Position numbers and translations under genes: made by a program. Positions 30,745 through 38,758 of a stretch of 64,000 nucleotides of DNA are shown here, piece after piece (positions within the stretch are counted from its first letter, which is position 1; the number at the start of each line of letters is the position of its first letter). The DNA is from Polaribacter sp. L3A8 (GTDB lineage Bacteria; Bacteroidota; Bacteroidia; Flavobacteriales; Flavobacteriaceae). The stretch is taken from contig NZ_CP047026.1 of assembly GCF_009796785.1 (NCBI RefSeq), positions 1,510,001 through 1,574,000 on the forward strand, read 5' to 3'. Under the pieces are notes generated by a model. It did no database searches, was not told the origin of the DNA, and saw only the letters and a list, made by a program, of their open reading frames with translations.

Positions 30745-32169
30745 TTACTTTTTTTTCCAAAGACTTTCCATTTCTTCTAAAGTTTTACCCTTTGTTTCTG
30801 GAACATATTTCATAATAAATAACATTGCCAGAACACTCATAATTCCATATACCCAATACGCAAAACCATGATTAAATAGTCCTGTTAGGTATGAATTATC
30901 ATTCATCATCGGGAATGTTAAAGACACTAAATAGTTAGAAATCCATTGAGCTGCAACTGCAATTGCCAAAGCTTTTCCTCTAATTTTATTTGGAAAAATC
31001 TCTGCTAATAAAACCCAAGTTACAGGTCCCCAACTCATTGCAAAACTTGCAACATACAACATCATACAAAACAATGCCAAATAACCTGTTGCTCCTACAT
31101 AAAACACAAAACCTAAGCTTACCATGGCTACTGCCATACCTGCTGCTCCAATAATCATTAATGGTTTTCTACCATATTTATCTACTGTTTTTACAGCAAC
31201 AATGGTAAATAAGAAGTTAACAATACCTACAATAATGGTCATTAACAAGGCACTATCTGTACCAGACGAGATGGTTTTGAAAATTTCTGGAGCGTAATAT
31301 AACACTACATTAATCCCTACAAATTGTTGAAAAATAGAAAGTAAAACTCCAATGATAATTACCAACCAACCAAAAGACAAGATATGCCCTGAAGTTTTTT
31401 CGTTCATAGAAGCTTCTATTTCTGTCAAAACTCTATTTCCTTCTTCTTCTCCATTTACTTTTACTAAAACTTCTAACGCTTCTTCTGGTTTGTTTCGCAA
31501 CATTAAAGAACGAGGTGTATCTGGCACAAAGAATAAAAGTCCTAAAAACAAGCCTGCAGGAATTACTTCTGATGCAAACATCCATCTCCAGCCAACAGAG
31601 TTTAACCAAGCATCTGAACCTCCACTTCTAGAAATAAAATAGTTTACAAAATAAACTACCATAAAGCCACCAACAATGGCTAATTGATTAAAAGAAACCA
31701 ACTTACCTCTACTTTTTGCAGGTGCAATTTCTGCTATGTATAGTGGTGATAACATAGATGCTAACCCAACTCCAATACCTCCAATAATTCTATACACAAT
31801 AAATATGGTTGAATATGTATGGTCTAACTCACCTAAAGTACCAATAAACATTTCTGGCATTGCAGAACCTAAAGCTGAAATTAAAAACAAAATTGCGGCT
31901 AAGATTAACCCTTTTTTTCTTCCTAATTTTTTACTGACTACCCCTCCAAAAACACCACCAATAATGCAACCTATTAATGCACTTGACACTAAAAACCCTT
32001 TAAAAGCACTTGCAGCTGTTTCTGATAATCCTTTTGGAATTACAAAAAAACTATCTAGAGAACCTACAGTTCCTGAAATTACACCGGTATCATAACCAAA
32101 TAGTAATCCGCCTAAAGTGGCTACTAATGTTAACTTAATAAGATACCCTGAATTTGTTGATTTCCCCAT
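30745..32169 (-). CDS. xylE: Sugar/H+ symporter of the MFS, XylE-like
   Basis: The 474-aa protein has 12 predicted membrane helices. Sugar-porter signatures are GGLLFGYDTGVISG in helix 1, GGVVSKKLGRKKGL after helix 2, RIIGGIGVGLASMLSPLYIA, PDTPRSLMLRNKPEEA in the central loop, QQFVGINVVLYYAPEIF in helix 7 and VPETKGKTLEEME at the C-terminus. It imports a monosaccharide across the inner membrane with protons. D-xylose is the likely substrate because xylA and xylB lie upstream in the same operon. Confidence 0.9.
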   Translation of the reverse strand: MGKSTNSGYLIKLTLVATLGGLLFGYDTGVISGTVGSLDSFFVIPKGLSETAASAFKGFLVSSALIGCIIGGVFGGVVSKKLGRKKGLILAAILFLISALGSAMPEMFIGTLGELDHTYSTIFIVYRIIGGIGVGLASMLSPLYIAEIAPAKSRGKLVSFNQLAIVGGFMVVYFVNYFISRSGGSDAWLNSVGWRWMFASEVIPAGLFLGLLFFVPDTPRSLMLRNKPEEALEVLVKVNGEEEGNRVLTEIEASMNEKTSGHILSFGWLVIIIGVLLSIFQQFVGINVVLYYAPEIFKTISSGTDSALLMTIIVGIVNFLFTIVAVKTVDKYGRKPLMIIGAAGMAVAMVSLGFVFYVGATGYLALFCMMLYVASFAMSWGPVTWVLLAEIFPNKIRGKALAIAVAAQWISNYLVSLTFPMMNDNSYLTGLFNHGFAYWVYGIMSVLAMLFIMKYVPETKGKTLEEMESLWKKK

Positions 32170-32221
32170 AGTTTTCTAGAAGTTAGTTTGTGTGTCTTTT
32201 TTATAACTAAGTTTTATTAAA

Positions 32222-32252
32222 AGACCTTTCAAAATTAAATTTTGAAAGGTCT
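32222..32252. terminator. Perfect hairpin between xylA and the symporter gene
   Basis: AGACCTTTCAAAATT is followed almost at once by its reverse complement. On the minus strand the stem is followed by TTTTAAT. It probably reduces or ends transcription from xylA into the transporter gene, setting different levels within the operon. Confidence 0.65.
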
Positions 32253-32259
32253 CTTCGTT

Positions 32260-33576
32260 TTATATATGTTGATTGATAATATTCTCAAACAACTCTTGTT
32301 TACCACTTTGTAATGTTAATTCCCCATTTTCTTGCGCAATGTTGTATAGGTCTTTTAATTCTAATTTCCCTGCTTCAAAATCCTTTCCTTTTCCTGCATC
32401 AAAAGAACTATATCTTTTTTCTCTTAAAGAATTATAAGAAGAAGAAGTCATAATTTTATCTGCAGTAATTAATGCTCTTGCAAATGTATCTGCTCCACCA
32501 ATATGTGCGTGAAAAACATCGTCCATATCCGTAGAATTTCTTCTGATTTTTGCATCAAAATTAACGCCACCACCTTGTAAACCTCCTGCTTCTAAGAAAA
32601 CTAACATTGCTTCTGTAACTTCTTGTATGTTGTTTGGAAACTGGTCTGTATCCCAACCATTTTGGTAATCTCCTCTGTTTGCATCTATACTTCCTAACAT
32701 GCCTGCTTTGGCAGCAACAGCCATTTCGTGCTGCATAGTGTGTTGTGCTAAAGTTGCGTGGTTAACCTCAATATTCATTTTAAAATCTTTGTCTAAACCA
32801 TATTCTTTTAAGAATCCGATTGCAGTTGCAGAATCAAAGTCATATTGATGTTTCATTGGCTCCATTGGTTTAGGCTCAATAAAGAAAGATCCTTTAAAAC
32901 CTTGTGCTCTAGCATAATCTCTTGCCATGGTTAAAAACTGCCCCATGTGGTCTAACTCACGTCCCATATCTGTGTTTAATAAAGACATGTAACCTTCTCT
33001 ACCTCCCCAAAAAACATAATTCTCTCCACCTAATTTAATAGTAGCATCTAAAGCCAATTTAACCTGACCTCCTGCTCTGGCAACTACATCAAAATCTGGA
33101 TTTGTAGAAGCTCCATTCATATAACGTGGATTCGAAAAACAGTTGGCTGTTCCCCATAATAATTTTACACCACTTTCTGCTTGTTTCCCTTTTATGTAAT
33201 CTGTAATGGCATTTAATCTTGCTTCAGATTCTGCAAAGGTTGCGCCTTCTTGAATTAAATCGTAATCGTGAAAACAGAAATAATCAAAACCTATTTTGTT
33301 GATAAATTCAAAAGCGGCATCTGCTTTGTCTTTTGCTGCTTGTACTGCGTCTGTAGATTTATCCCAACCAAAACTTTGTGTTCCTGGACCAAAAGGATCT
33401 CCTCCTTGACCACAGAATGTATGCCAATAAGCGATTGAGAATTTAAACCATTCTTTCATCTTTTTACCTGCTACTACTTGTTCTGGGTTGTAGTATTTAA
33501 AAGCCATTGGATTGTCTGACTCTTTACCTTCGAATTGAATTTTGTTGATTCCTTTAAAATATTCTTTATTTGCCAT
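32260..33576 (-). CDS. xylA: Xylose isomerase
   Basis: The 438-aa length is normal for the class II enzyme. Key sequences are [35 protein letters not shown] (catalytic His and Asp), [33 protein letters not shown] (metal-binding Glu), [17 protein letters not shown] and [20 protein letters not shown] (metal-binding Asp). It converts D-xylose to D-xylulose in the cytosol using two divalent metal ions. It sits between xylB (about 150 bp upstream) and the symporter gene. Confidence 0.97.
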   Translation of the reverse strand: MANKEYFKGINKIQFEGKESDNPMAFKYYNPEQVVAGKKMKEWFKFSIAYWHTFCGQGGDPFGPGTQSFGWDKSTDAVQAAKDKADAAFEFINKIGFDYFCFHDYDLIQEGATFAESEARLNAITDYIKGKQAESGVKLLWGTANCFSNPRYMNGASTNPDFDVVARAGGQVKLALDATIKLGGENYVFWGGREGYMSLLNTDMGRELDHMGQFLTMARDYARAQGFKGSFFIEPKPMEPMKHQYDFDSATAIGFLKEYGLDKDFKMNIEVNHATLAQHTMQHEMAVAAKAGMLGSIDANRGDYQNGWDTDQFPNNIQEVTEAMLVFLEAGGLQGGGVNFDAKIRRNSTDMDDVFHAHIGGADTFARALITADKIMTSSSYNSLREKRYSSFDAGKGKDFEAGKLELKDLYNIAQENGELTLQSGKQELFENIINQHI

Positions 33577-33629
33577 CTTTAAATGTTGTTTAATTGTTTA
33601 TTTGTATAATTTTTTTATTGAGCTGTATT

Positions 33630-33712
33630 GCGTTAGGGATTGAAATGACATCCTTTTTGCTTTTTTGCAAAAAGATATAATGTAAAGCCCGACCTTTTTA
33701 GGGAACGCCCTA
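33630..33712. repeat. REP-like palindromic element between xylB and xylA
   Basis: GCGTTAGGG near the left and AGGGAACGCCCT near the right enclose an inner stem (CCTTTTTGC / GCAAAAAG) and the word AAAGCCCGACC. From memory, elements of this shape are scattered in flavobacterial intergenic DNA; that cannot be tested inside one window, where it occurs once. Confidence 0.5.
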
Positions 33713-33724
33713 AATTTTATTATT

Positions 33725-35209
33725 TTATTGATTTTTTAAAACAAGTTCTAATTCTTTTTTCCAGTTGTTATAAGCCTCTAAATAAGGTTTTTGGTCTTTA
33801 AAAGGCATAAAAGTCATAACATGGTCATTGTCCATAATTACTTTTCCGAAAGCTTCGAAATCGCCTTTGTGTAAATTTGCTGCTCTTGCCGCACCAATAG
33901 CTCCGGTTGTATTATAGATTTCAATTTCTTGCTCTATTAAGGTTGCTACCGTGTTTGCAAATATTTCTGAACGGAATAAATTGTCGTTTCCTGCTCTAAT
34001 AACGCTAGGCTTAATTCCGTCTGATTTCATGATTTCCATACCGTACACAAATGAAAAAGCAATACCTTCTAAGGCAGCTCTACACATATGCCCTTTGTGA
34101 TGGTTATTTAGATTCATGTTTACAATTCTGGTACCAATTTCTTTGTTGTTTAGCATGCGTTCTGCTCCGTTACCAAAAGGAATTAAGCAAACGCCATCTG
34201 AACCTACAGGAATTTCTGATGCTAAAATATTCATCTCTTCATAAGAGTCTACAGCTAGATTATTTAACAGCCAACGGTACTGAATTCCGGCTCCGTTGAT
34301 ATTTAAAAGTTTCCCGATTATTGGATTGGATTTTGTATAATTTACGTGTGCAAAATTATTTACACGAGTGCTTTCTTTTCCTGATAAACTTTCTGTAACT
34401 GCATATACAACACCAGATGTACCACCTGTTGCAGCAACTTCGCCTGGATTAAATACATTTAATGACAATGCATTATTTGGTTGATCTCCTGCTCTATAAA
34501 AAATTGGAGTCCCAGCAGCGATTCCGCTTTCTGCTTCTCCTTTTTCATCTACTAAAGACTGAATACCAAAGGTGTCTACGATATCTGGCACCAAATTTTT
34601 ATTGATACCATAATGTGTTAAAAGAAAATCTGCAATTGTGTTTTCTTTGAAATCCCAAAAAATACCTTCTGATAAACCAGAAATAGTGGTATTTATTTTG
34701 TTTGAAAATTTATAAGCTACATAATCTCCAGGCAACATAAATTTATGAATCTGACTGTAGATATCTGGTTCATTTTCTTGTACCCATTTTAATTTAGATG
34801 CGGTAAAATTTGCTGGTGAGTTTAATAAATGTGAAGCACATTTTTCTTCGCCAATCTCATTAAATGCATTGTTTCCTATTGCAACGGCTCTACTATCGCA
34901 CCAAATAATACTTTTACGAAGTGGATTTCCTTTTTTATCTACTAAAACCAAACCGTGCATTTGATACGAAATACCAATCCCTTTAATTTGAGTTCTACTT
35001 ATATTGTATTCTTTTTTTAGCTTTGTAATTGCATTGCAAATATGCATCCACCAATCGTTTGGTTTTTGTTCTGCCCAACCATTTTTTTGAGCAAACATCC
35101 CCATTTCTTCTTTAGGTTCTTGTACAACTCCTAAACTCTTTCCCGTTTCTACTTCTACCAAAGCCGCTTTTATAGAAGAACTCCCAATATCTAATCCTAA
35201 ATAATACAA
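33725..35209 (-). CDS. xylB: Xylulokinase (FGGY family)
   Basis: The 494-aa cytosolic kinase opens with MYYLGLDIGSSSIKAALVEV (phosphate-1 motif). It contains GIGISYQMHGLVLVD, SIIWCDSRA, GDYVAYKFSNKINTTISGLS, a conserved Asp in FYRAGDQPNNALSLNV and VAATGGTSGVVYAVTE (adenosine/phosphate-2 region). It phosphorylates D-xylulose to xylulose-5-phosphate. It is the first gene of the xylose operon, with the shared 38-bp motif about 100 bp upstream. Confidence 0.95.
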   Translation of the reverse strand: MYYLGLDIGSSSIKAALVEVETGKSLGVVQEPKEEMGMFAQKNGWAEQKPNDWWMHICNAITKLKKEYNISRTQIKGIGISYQMHGLVLVDKKGNPLRKSIIWCDSRAVAIGNNAFNEIGEEKCASHLLNSPANFTASKLKWVQENEPDIYSQIHKFMLPGDYVAYKFSNKINTTISGLSEGIFWDFKENTIADFLLTHYGINKNLVPDIVDTFGIQSLVDEKGEAESGIAAGTPIFYRAGDQPNNALSLNVFNPGEVAATGGTSGVVYAVTESLSGKESTRVNNFAHVNYTKSNPIIGKLLNINGAGIQYRWLLNNLAVDSYEEMNILASEIPVGSDGVCLIPFGNGAERMLNNKEIGTRIVNMNLNNHHKGHMCRAALEGIAFSFVYGMEIMKSDGIKPSVIRAGNDNLFRSEIFANTVATLIEQEIEIYNTTGAIGAARAANLHKGDFEAFGKVIMDNDHVMTFMPFKDQKPYLEAYNNWKKELELVLKNQ

Positions 35210-35306
35210 ACCTTATTGTTTTAAGTTAAAAAAAATGGCCTAATACCGTTTATAATTCTTAAGCCTTTTATCGAGTAATAAAATTACTTTTAAACCCATT
35301 AAAGCA

Positions 35307-35344
35307 ATAACAAAAAACGTGCATGATGTATTATAGAATAAGCA
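35307..35344 (-). promoter_or_regulatory. 38-bp motif upstream of xylB
   Basis: This is the second copy of the motif at 27810-27847, here about 98 bp upstream of the xylB start. The conserved parts are ATAACAAAAAACGTGCATGA, TTATAGA and TAAGCA. Presence upstream of two functionally linked transcription units, in the same orientation, suggests a regulator-binding site. Confidence 0.6.
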
Positions 35345-35763
35345 AATTACCCTATTAATAAAGAGAAATTTTAGATTACCAATTACAAAAGACAGTAAGT
35401 AGATTAAAAAAACCAGAAAAACTAAAACTATTATTTATATAAAGTTTACAATCTTTATAATTCAGTTTTTTTTGATTTTATTTACTTTGCTCTTTTATTT
35501 CATTCCTTTCAATAAAAAATACTTTTTGCTTTTTCTTTAATAAATCTGGAATATCTTTTAGTTATTCTTTTGAATTTGAATAAAACCAAAAACAGCGACT
35601 TAATTACGACATGACCTTATGTATACCATTTTGAGAATGCGCTATTTTTCGATATCTACCTGATGAAATTGTTTTCTATTTTTTAGTTGATTCAAATAAT
35701 AGTTAGCTATTAAAAAAAGTTTTCGTTTTTTTAATTTAAAACTTTACTTTTTATTGCTGTTAC
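35345..35763. other. Gene-free AT-rich stretch
   Basis: No supported gene, RNA or repeat is seen between the xylB upstream motif and the integrase relic. Short open frames here have no family features. Confidence 0.4.
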
Positions 35764-36043
35764 CTAATGATAATTAACTTCCATCTCAGCATCAATTAAT
35801 TTTTTATTGGCATCAGACTTTTTATTTAAAATAAGTTGATTGCTATATAAAAAATCAGGATGAGACTTTTTAACAGCACAATTTTTATTATCCCTGTCAA
35901 TTTGTTTTATATATTGACCAATAAAAATAAAAGTAGCTTTTCTATCCTTTATAATCCTAAGTGGAATAGGATATAATTTTTGAGAATTTACTTTTTTTCT
36001 TAAAACTGCTTTAATTGAAAACTCTTTGTTAAATTTATTAAGC
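35764..36043 (-). pseudogene. N-terminal relic of a tyrosine-type integrase
   Basis: The minus strand reads FNKEFSIKAVLRKKVNSQKL then YPIPLRIIKDRKATFIFIGQ and HPDFLYSNQLILNKK, the arm-type DNA-binding start typical of Bacteroidota integrative-element integrases. There is no start codon in frame (a stop lies just upstream) and a stop cuts it off after about 90 residues, with no catalytic domain. It lies about 140 bp from a tRNA 3' fragment, the usual place for an integrase gene next to its attachment site. Confidence 0.7.
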
Positions 36044-36185
36044 TAAAGACACAAAATTCAGGTACAACATAGGTACAACATTTGATGATATTATATGAAA
36101 CCATTTAATATCAACAAAAATTAAAACACTAATAAACAATTAATTACCAATACATTTAATTTATTTTGATATCTATTTTTTAGAA

Positions 36186-36228
36186 TTCATAACCCTGAGG
36201 TCACGGGTTCAAATCCCGTTCTCGCTAC
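36186..36228 (+). other. tRNA 3'-half fragment (CAT anticodon type), probable attachment-site scar
   Basis: The sequence reads through an anticodon CAT, AACCC of the anticodon stem, a variable loop (TGAGGTC), a T-arm (ACGGGTTCAAATCCCGT) and an acceptor strand (TCTCGCTAC). The 5' half (acceptor 5' strand, D-arm, anticodon-stem GGG) is absent upstream. A tRNA cut at the anticodon loop is what remains at one end of an element integrated into a tRNA gene. It is not a functional tRNA. Confidence 0.75.
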
Positions 36229-36249
36229 AAACTTAATGTTAATTAAATC

Positions 36250-36279
36250 AACGAATTGTGTCTCACAATTCGTTTTTTT
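36250..36279 (+). terminator. Terminator following the tRNA fragment
   Basis: AACGAATTGTG, a 3-nt loop, CACAATTCGTT and a run of T. It is a strong rho-independent terminator 21 bp after the tRNA fragment, as expected for a former tRNA transcript end. Confidence 0.85.
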
Positions 36280-36647
36280 ATGTCTACATTTTTCTTACTT
36301 TCACAAATATTACACGATAAAGTACACGATTGCACTATAAAATTGAATTATTCTGAACAAAAAAACATAGAAATAACTTCGTCCTTTTAAAGAACTTTAA
36401 ATATCAAATGGCTAAATTGTTTGTTATTAGAATATGAATAAATGAAAAATTATTACTAGCAACCTCAAAAAAAATACTCTAGTAATATTTTATCCGAAGA
36501 GAAAATATAAATACCTATGCTCACTTATAAAGAACGTTAACTATCTAAATCTAATCTTTTTTTATTATTACCTATAATATTGTTTCTTCTAATAGCAATT
36601 AATTCAAAAAAAAACACTATATTTAAACTGCTATAAATTGAATAAGT
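36280..36647. other. Leader region of the array recombinase
   Basis: No gene is seen. A short direct repeat (TACACGAT ... TACACGAT, 36312-36331) lies near the left. The rest is AT-rich and should hold the recombinase promoter; I see no clear promoter match. Confidence 0.4.
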
Positions 36648-37803
36648 TTGACATATCCAACAATATTTTTAGAACAAAAAACTCATAGAAAAGAACTTCG
36701 ACTACTTTTAAAGTTTTATTACAACAATACACTTATTGAAGTAACAAGAAAATTAGATGGTGCTCAATGGAGTAAAACGCTACATAGTTGGCACGTTAAG
36801 TACAGTGAAGAAAACTTAGCTCTTGTTCTAAAAAATTTTAAAGATTTAACAAATATAAATTTAGACAAACTTCCTAAAAAAGGTTTGTTTAAGAGAAATT
36901 TAACCACTGAAGAAAAGAAACTTCTTAATAATTTTTATCTTTTTTTAAAAGGAAAGAGATATAGTAAAAGTACAATACAAACTTATACTTTTTTTGTTGC
37001 TGATTTTGTTAATTTCCATACAAAAAAAACTTTAGAAGAACTTACCAATAGAGATGTGGAACTTTTTATTGAAAAAGTATTTATTGAACGTAATTATTCT
37101 GTTAGTTCTCAAAGACAGTTTATTAGTGCGTTAAAAATTTTTATTATTTTTTATCCGCACACAAAAATTAACAACCTTGTATTAGAAAGACCTAAAAAAT
37201 CTAGAAAACTCCCAAGTGTATTATCGCAAGAAGAAGTTTTAGCTATTATACAAATTACTCAGAATTTAAAACATAGAGCTATTTTGGCTTTAATTTATTC
37301 TTGCGGATTACGTATAAGCGAGCTTATTAATTTAAAGTTAACCGATTTCTATTTAGAAAGAAAACAACTTATTGTAAAAAACGGAAAAGGGAGAAAAGAC
37401 AGATATGTTAGTTTAGCTGATAGTTTTTTACCACTATTAACTAACTATTACCATTCTTACAAGCCCAAGATCTACTTTGTTGAAGGACAAAATGAAGGAA
37501 AATATAGTACAGAAAGTGTACGTCAGTTTTTAAGGAGAAGTTGTTTAAAAGCAAATATTAAAAAAGTTGTAACCCCCACACACACTGCGACATAGTTATG
37601 CGACTCATTTATTAGAAAATGGTGTAGACATAAGATATATACAATCACTTTTAGGCCATGCAAAACCCGAAACCACCATGATTTACACTCATGTAAGAAG
37701 AAAAGACTTAATGGAAATACAAAACCCGTTAGACATTGCTTTACAGAAAATAAACAAGCATGATAATGAAAAGAAAAAACTTTTATTATCCGGAAGAATT
37801 TAA
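36648..37803 (+). CDS. Xer-like tyrosine recombinase of the cassette array (one frameshift)
   Basis: The TTG start at 36648 is the only candidate after the in-frame TGA at 36639. An extra C in the run at 37573-37577 shifts the frame; with four Cs the protein is 384 aa, ending at 37803. It has an extra N-terminal region (1-80), a core-binding domain (85-180) and a catalytic domain with R222 (SCGLRISE), K247 (GKGRKDR), H311 and R314 ([13 protein letters not shown]), H337 ([10 protein letters not shown]) and Y346 (MIYTHV). The R-to-H spacing is about 89 residues, like XerC/D; IntI1 has about 131 because of its diagnostic insertion. The gene reads toward the array, with the first cassette 34 bp after its stop. 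The homopolymer shift may be a sequencing error, and the full catalytic set suggests a working enzyme. Confidence 0.85.
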
Positions 37804-37820
37804 CCGATAATCAATATATT

Positions 37821-37845
37821 TGATTGCATATAACCAGTTGCCAGT
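37821..37845 (+). other. attI-like junction between recombinase gene and first cassette
   Basis: TGATTGCATATAACCA is followed by GTTGCCAGTA, where TTGCCAGTA is the start of cassette 1. The flank CATATAACCAGTT resembles the right arm of the cassette sites (CATATACAACAACGTT) but no palindrome lies to its left. This is what a primary attachment site would look like after a cassette has been inserted. Confidence 0.6.
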
Positions 37846-37892
37846 AATGCGAGAAAAATTTAAAAAGTTTCCATATAATTCAACTTTTTTGT

Positions 37893-37900
37893 TATCTTTG
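37893..37900 (+). promoter_or_regulatory. Cassette-borne promoter -7 element of the TA cassette
   Basis: TATCTTTG fits the Bacteroidota TAnnTTTG -7 element, 27 bp before the toxin start, with a weak TTT upstream. It recurs at 46779 and 50624 in the other two TA cassettes. Each TA unit therefore probably expresses itself, independent of any array promoter. Confidence 0.6.
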
Positions 37901-37926
37901 CCAGAGTAAAACGACAATAGAACTGA

Positions 37927-38259
37927 ATGAAACCAAAATTTGAAGTAGTATTTCTTGAACAAGCAATTGACTTTATGTCCAAATTAGACTCGAAAGCTAA
38001 AAAGAAAATCTATTACAATTTAGACAAAGCGAAACTTGAAAATGACCCAAAACTGTTTAAGAAATTAGCAGATGGTATTTGGGAATTTAGGACGCTTTAT
38101 AAAGGAATTCAATACAGACTATTTGCTTTTTGGGACAAAACTGACAAAACAGAAACACTTGTTTTATCAACACACGGAATGATTAAAAAAGTGAGTAAAG
38201 TTCCCAAATCGGAAATTGAAAAAGCATTGAAAATTAGAGCAGAATATTTTGACGAATAA
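37927..38259 (+). CDS. higB: RelE/HigB-type toxin (Gp49-like), copy 1
   Basis: The 110-aa protein is basic, with the RelE-fold Gp49-like pattern: FLEQAIDFMSKLDSKAKKKI, then GIWEFRTLYKGIQYRLFAFW and VLSTHGMIKKVSKVPKSEIE. Relatives cleave mRNA on the ribosome. The toxin gene precedes the antitoxin gene, the HigBA order, within cassette 1. Identical copies lie at 46813 and 50658. Toxin-antitoxin cassettes are thought to stabilise large integron arrays, and the same role is plausible here. Confidence 0.88.
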   Translation: MKPKFEVVFLEQAIDFMSKLDSKAKKKIYYNLDKAKLENDPKLFKKLADGIWEFRTLYKGIQYRLFAFWDKTDKTETLVLSTHGMIKKVSKVPKSEIEKALKIRAEYFDE

Positions 38260-38288
38260 ATTCAAAGTTATGGCAACAAAAAAAAAAA

Positions 38289-38600
38289 ATGAAAATGATG
38301 ACTCTTGACCAAATGAAAGACAAGGACATCGGAAAAGTCGGAACACCTGAACGAGACAAATACGAATTTGACTTGCGAATGGAAGTACTTGGTGATATGA
38401 TAAAATCTGTTCGTAAAGAACGAAAATTAACTCAAGAACAACTTGGAGAATTAATTGGAGTTCAAAAATCACAAATCTCTAAATTGGAACGTAATACAAA
38501 GAATGTAACCATCGAGACAATTTTAAAAGTATTTAAAGCACTAAAAGCGAATGTGAAATTTAGTGTTGAAATGAATGAATTTGATTTCAAAGTGGCATAA
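38289..38600 (+). CDS. higA: HigA-type XRE antitoxin, copy 1
   Basis: The 103-aa protein has a helix-turn-helix at about 38-92 (LGDMIKSVRKERKLTQEQLG, LIGVQKSQISKLERNTKNVT). It would neutralise the upstream toxin and repress the shared promoter. An upstream ATG at 38270 (ATGGCAACA) is out of frame here because of the length of the following A-run, but in the third copy (51001) it is in frame; the native start is probably that ATG, so this copy has an indel or a sequencing error in the poly-A. Confidence 0.88.
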   Translation: MKMMTLDQMKDKDIGKVGTPERDKYEFDLRMEVLGDMIKSVRKERKLTQEQLGELIGVQKSQISKLERNTKNVTIETILKVFKALKANVKFSVEMNEFDFKVA

Positions 38601-38604
38601 GCAC

Positions 38605-38737
38605 TACTGGCAACACCGTATATAATTTATTGCTGGCTTATTGCCTACTTACGAAAGTCCTCGCGGACTTTCTTGGTCGGTAATTATTTACTAAATTAGG
38701 TACTTAAAACACGCAACAAACCATATACAACAACGTT
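38605..38737 (+). repeat. attC-like site 1 (TA cassette)
   Basis: TACTGGCAAC, then ACC, GTATATAATTTATTGC, a central hairpin GAAAGTCCTCGCGGACTTTC, then GCAACAAACCATATACAACAACGTT split over the right arm. The outer arms are complementary with a 3-nt versus 6-nt unpaired offset. Cut point inferred after G38735. Confidence 0.85.
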
Positions 38738-38758
38738 AGGTAAAATATAAAACGAAAA

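Noticed and set aside
36186..36228. Complete tRNA gene
   Set aside because: Only the part from the anticodon to the 3' end is present. The 36 bases upstream do not form an acceptor 5' strand, D-arm or anticodon stem.
36648..37803. Calling the recombinase a classical integron integrase (intI)
   Set aside because: The spacing between catalytic Arg and His leaves no room for the IntI-specific insertion, and the gene orientation is co-directional with the cassettes. I therefore call it Xer-like and give no symbol.
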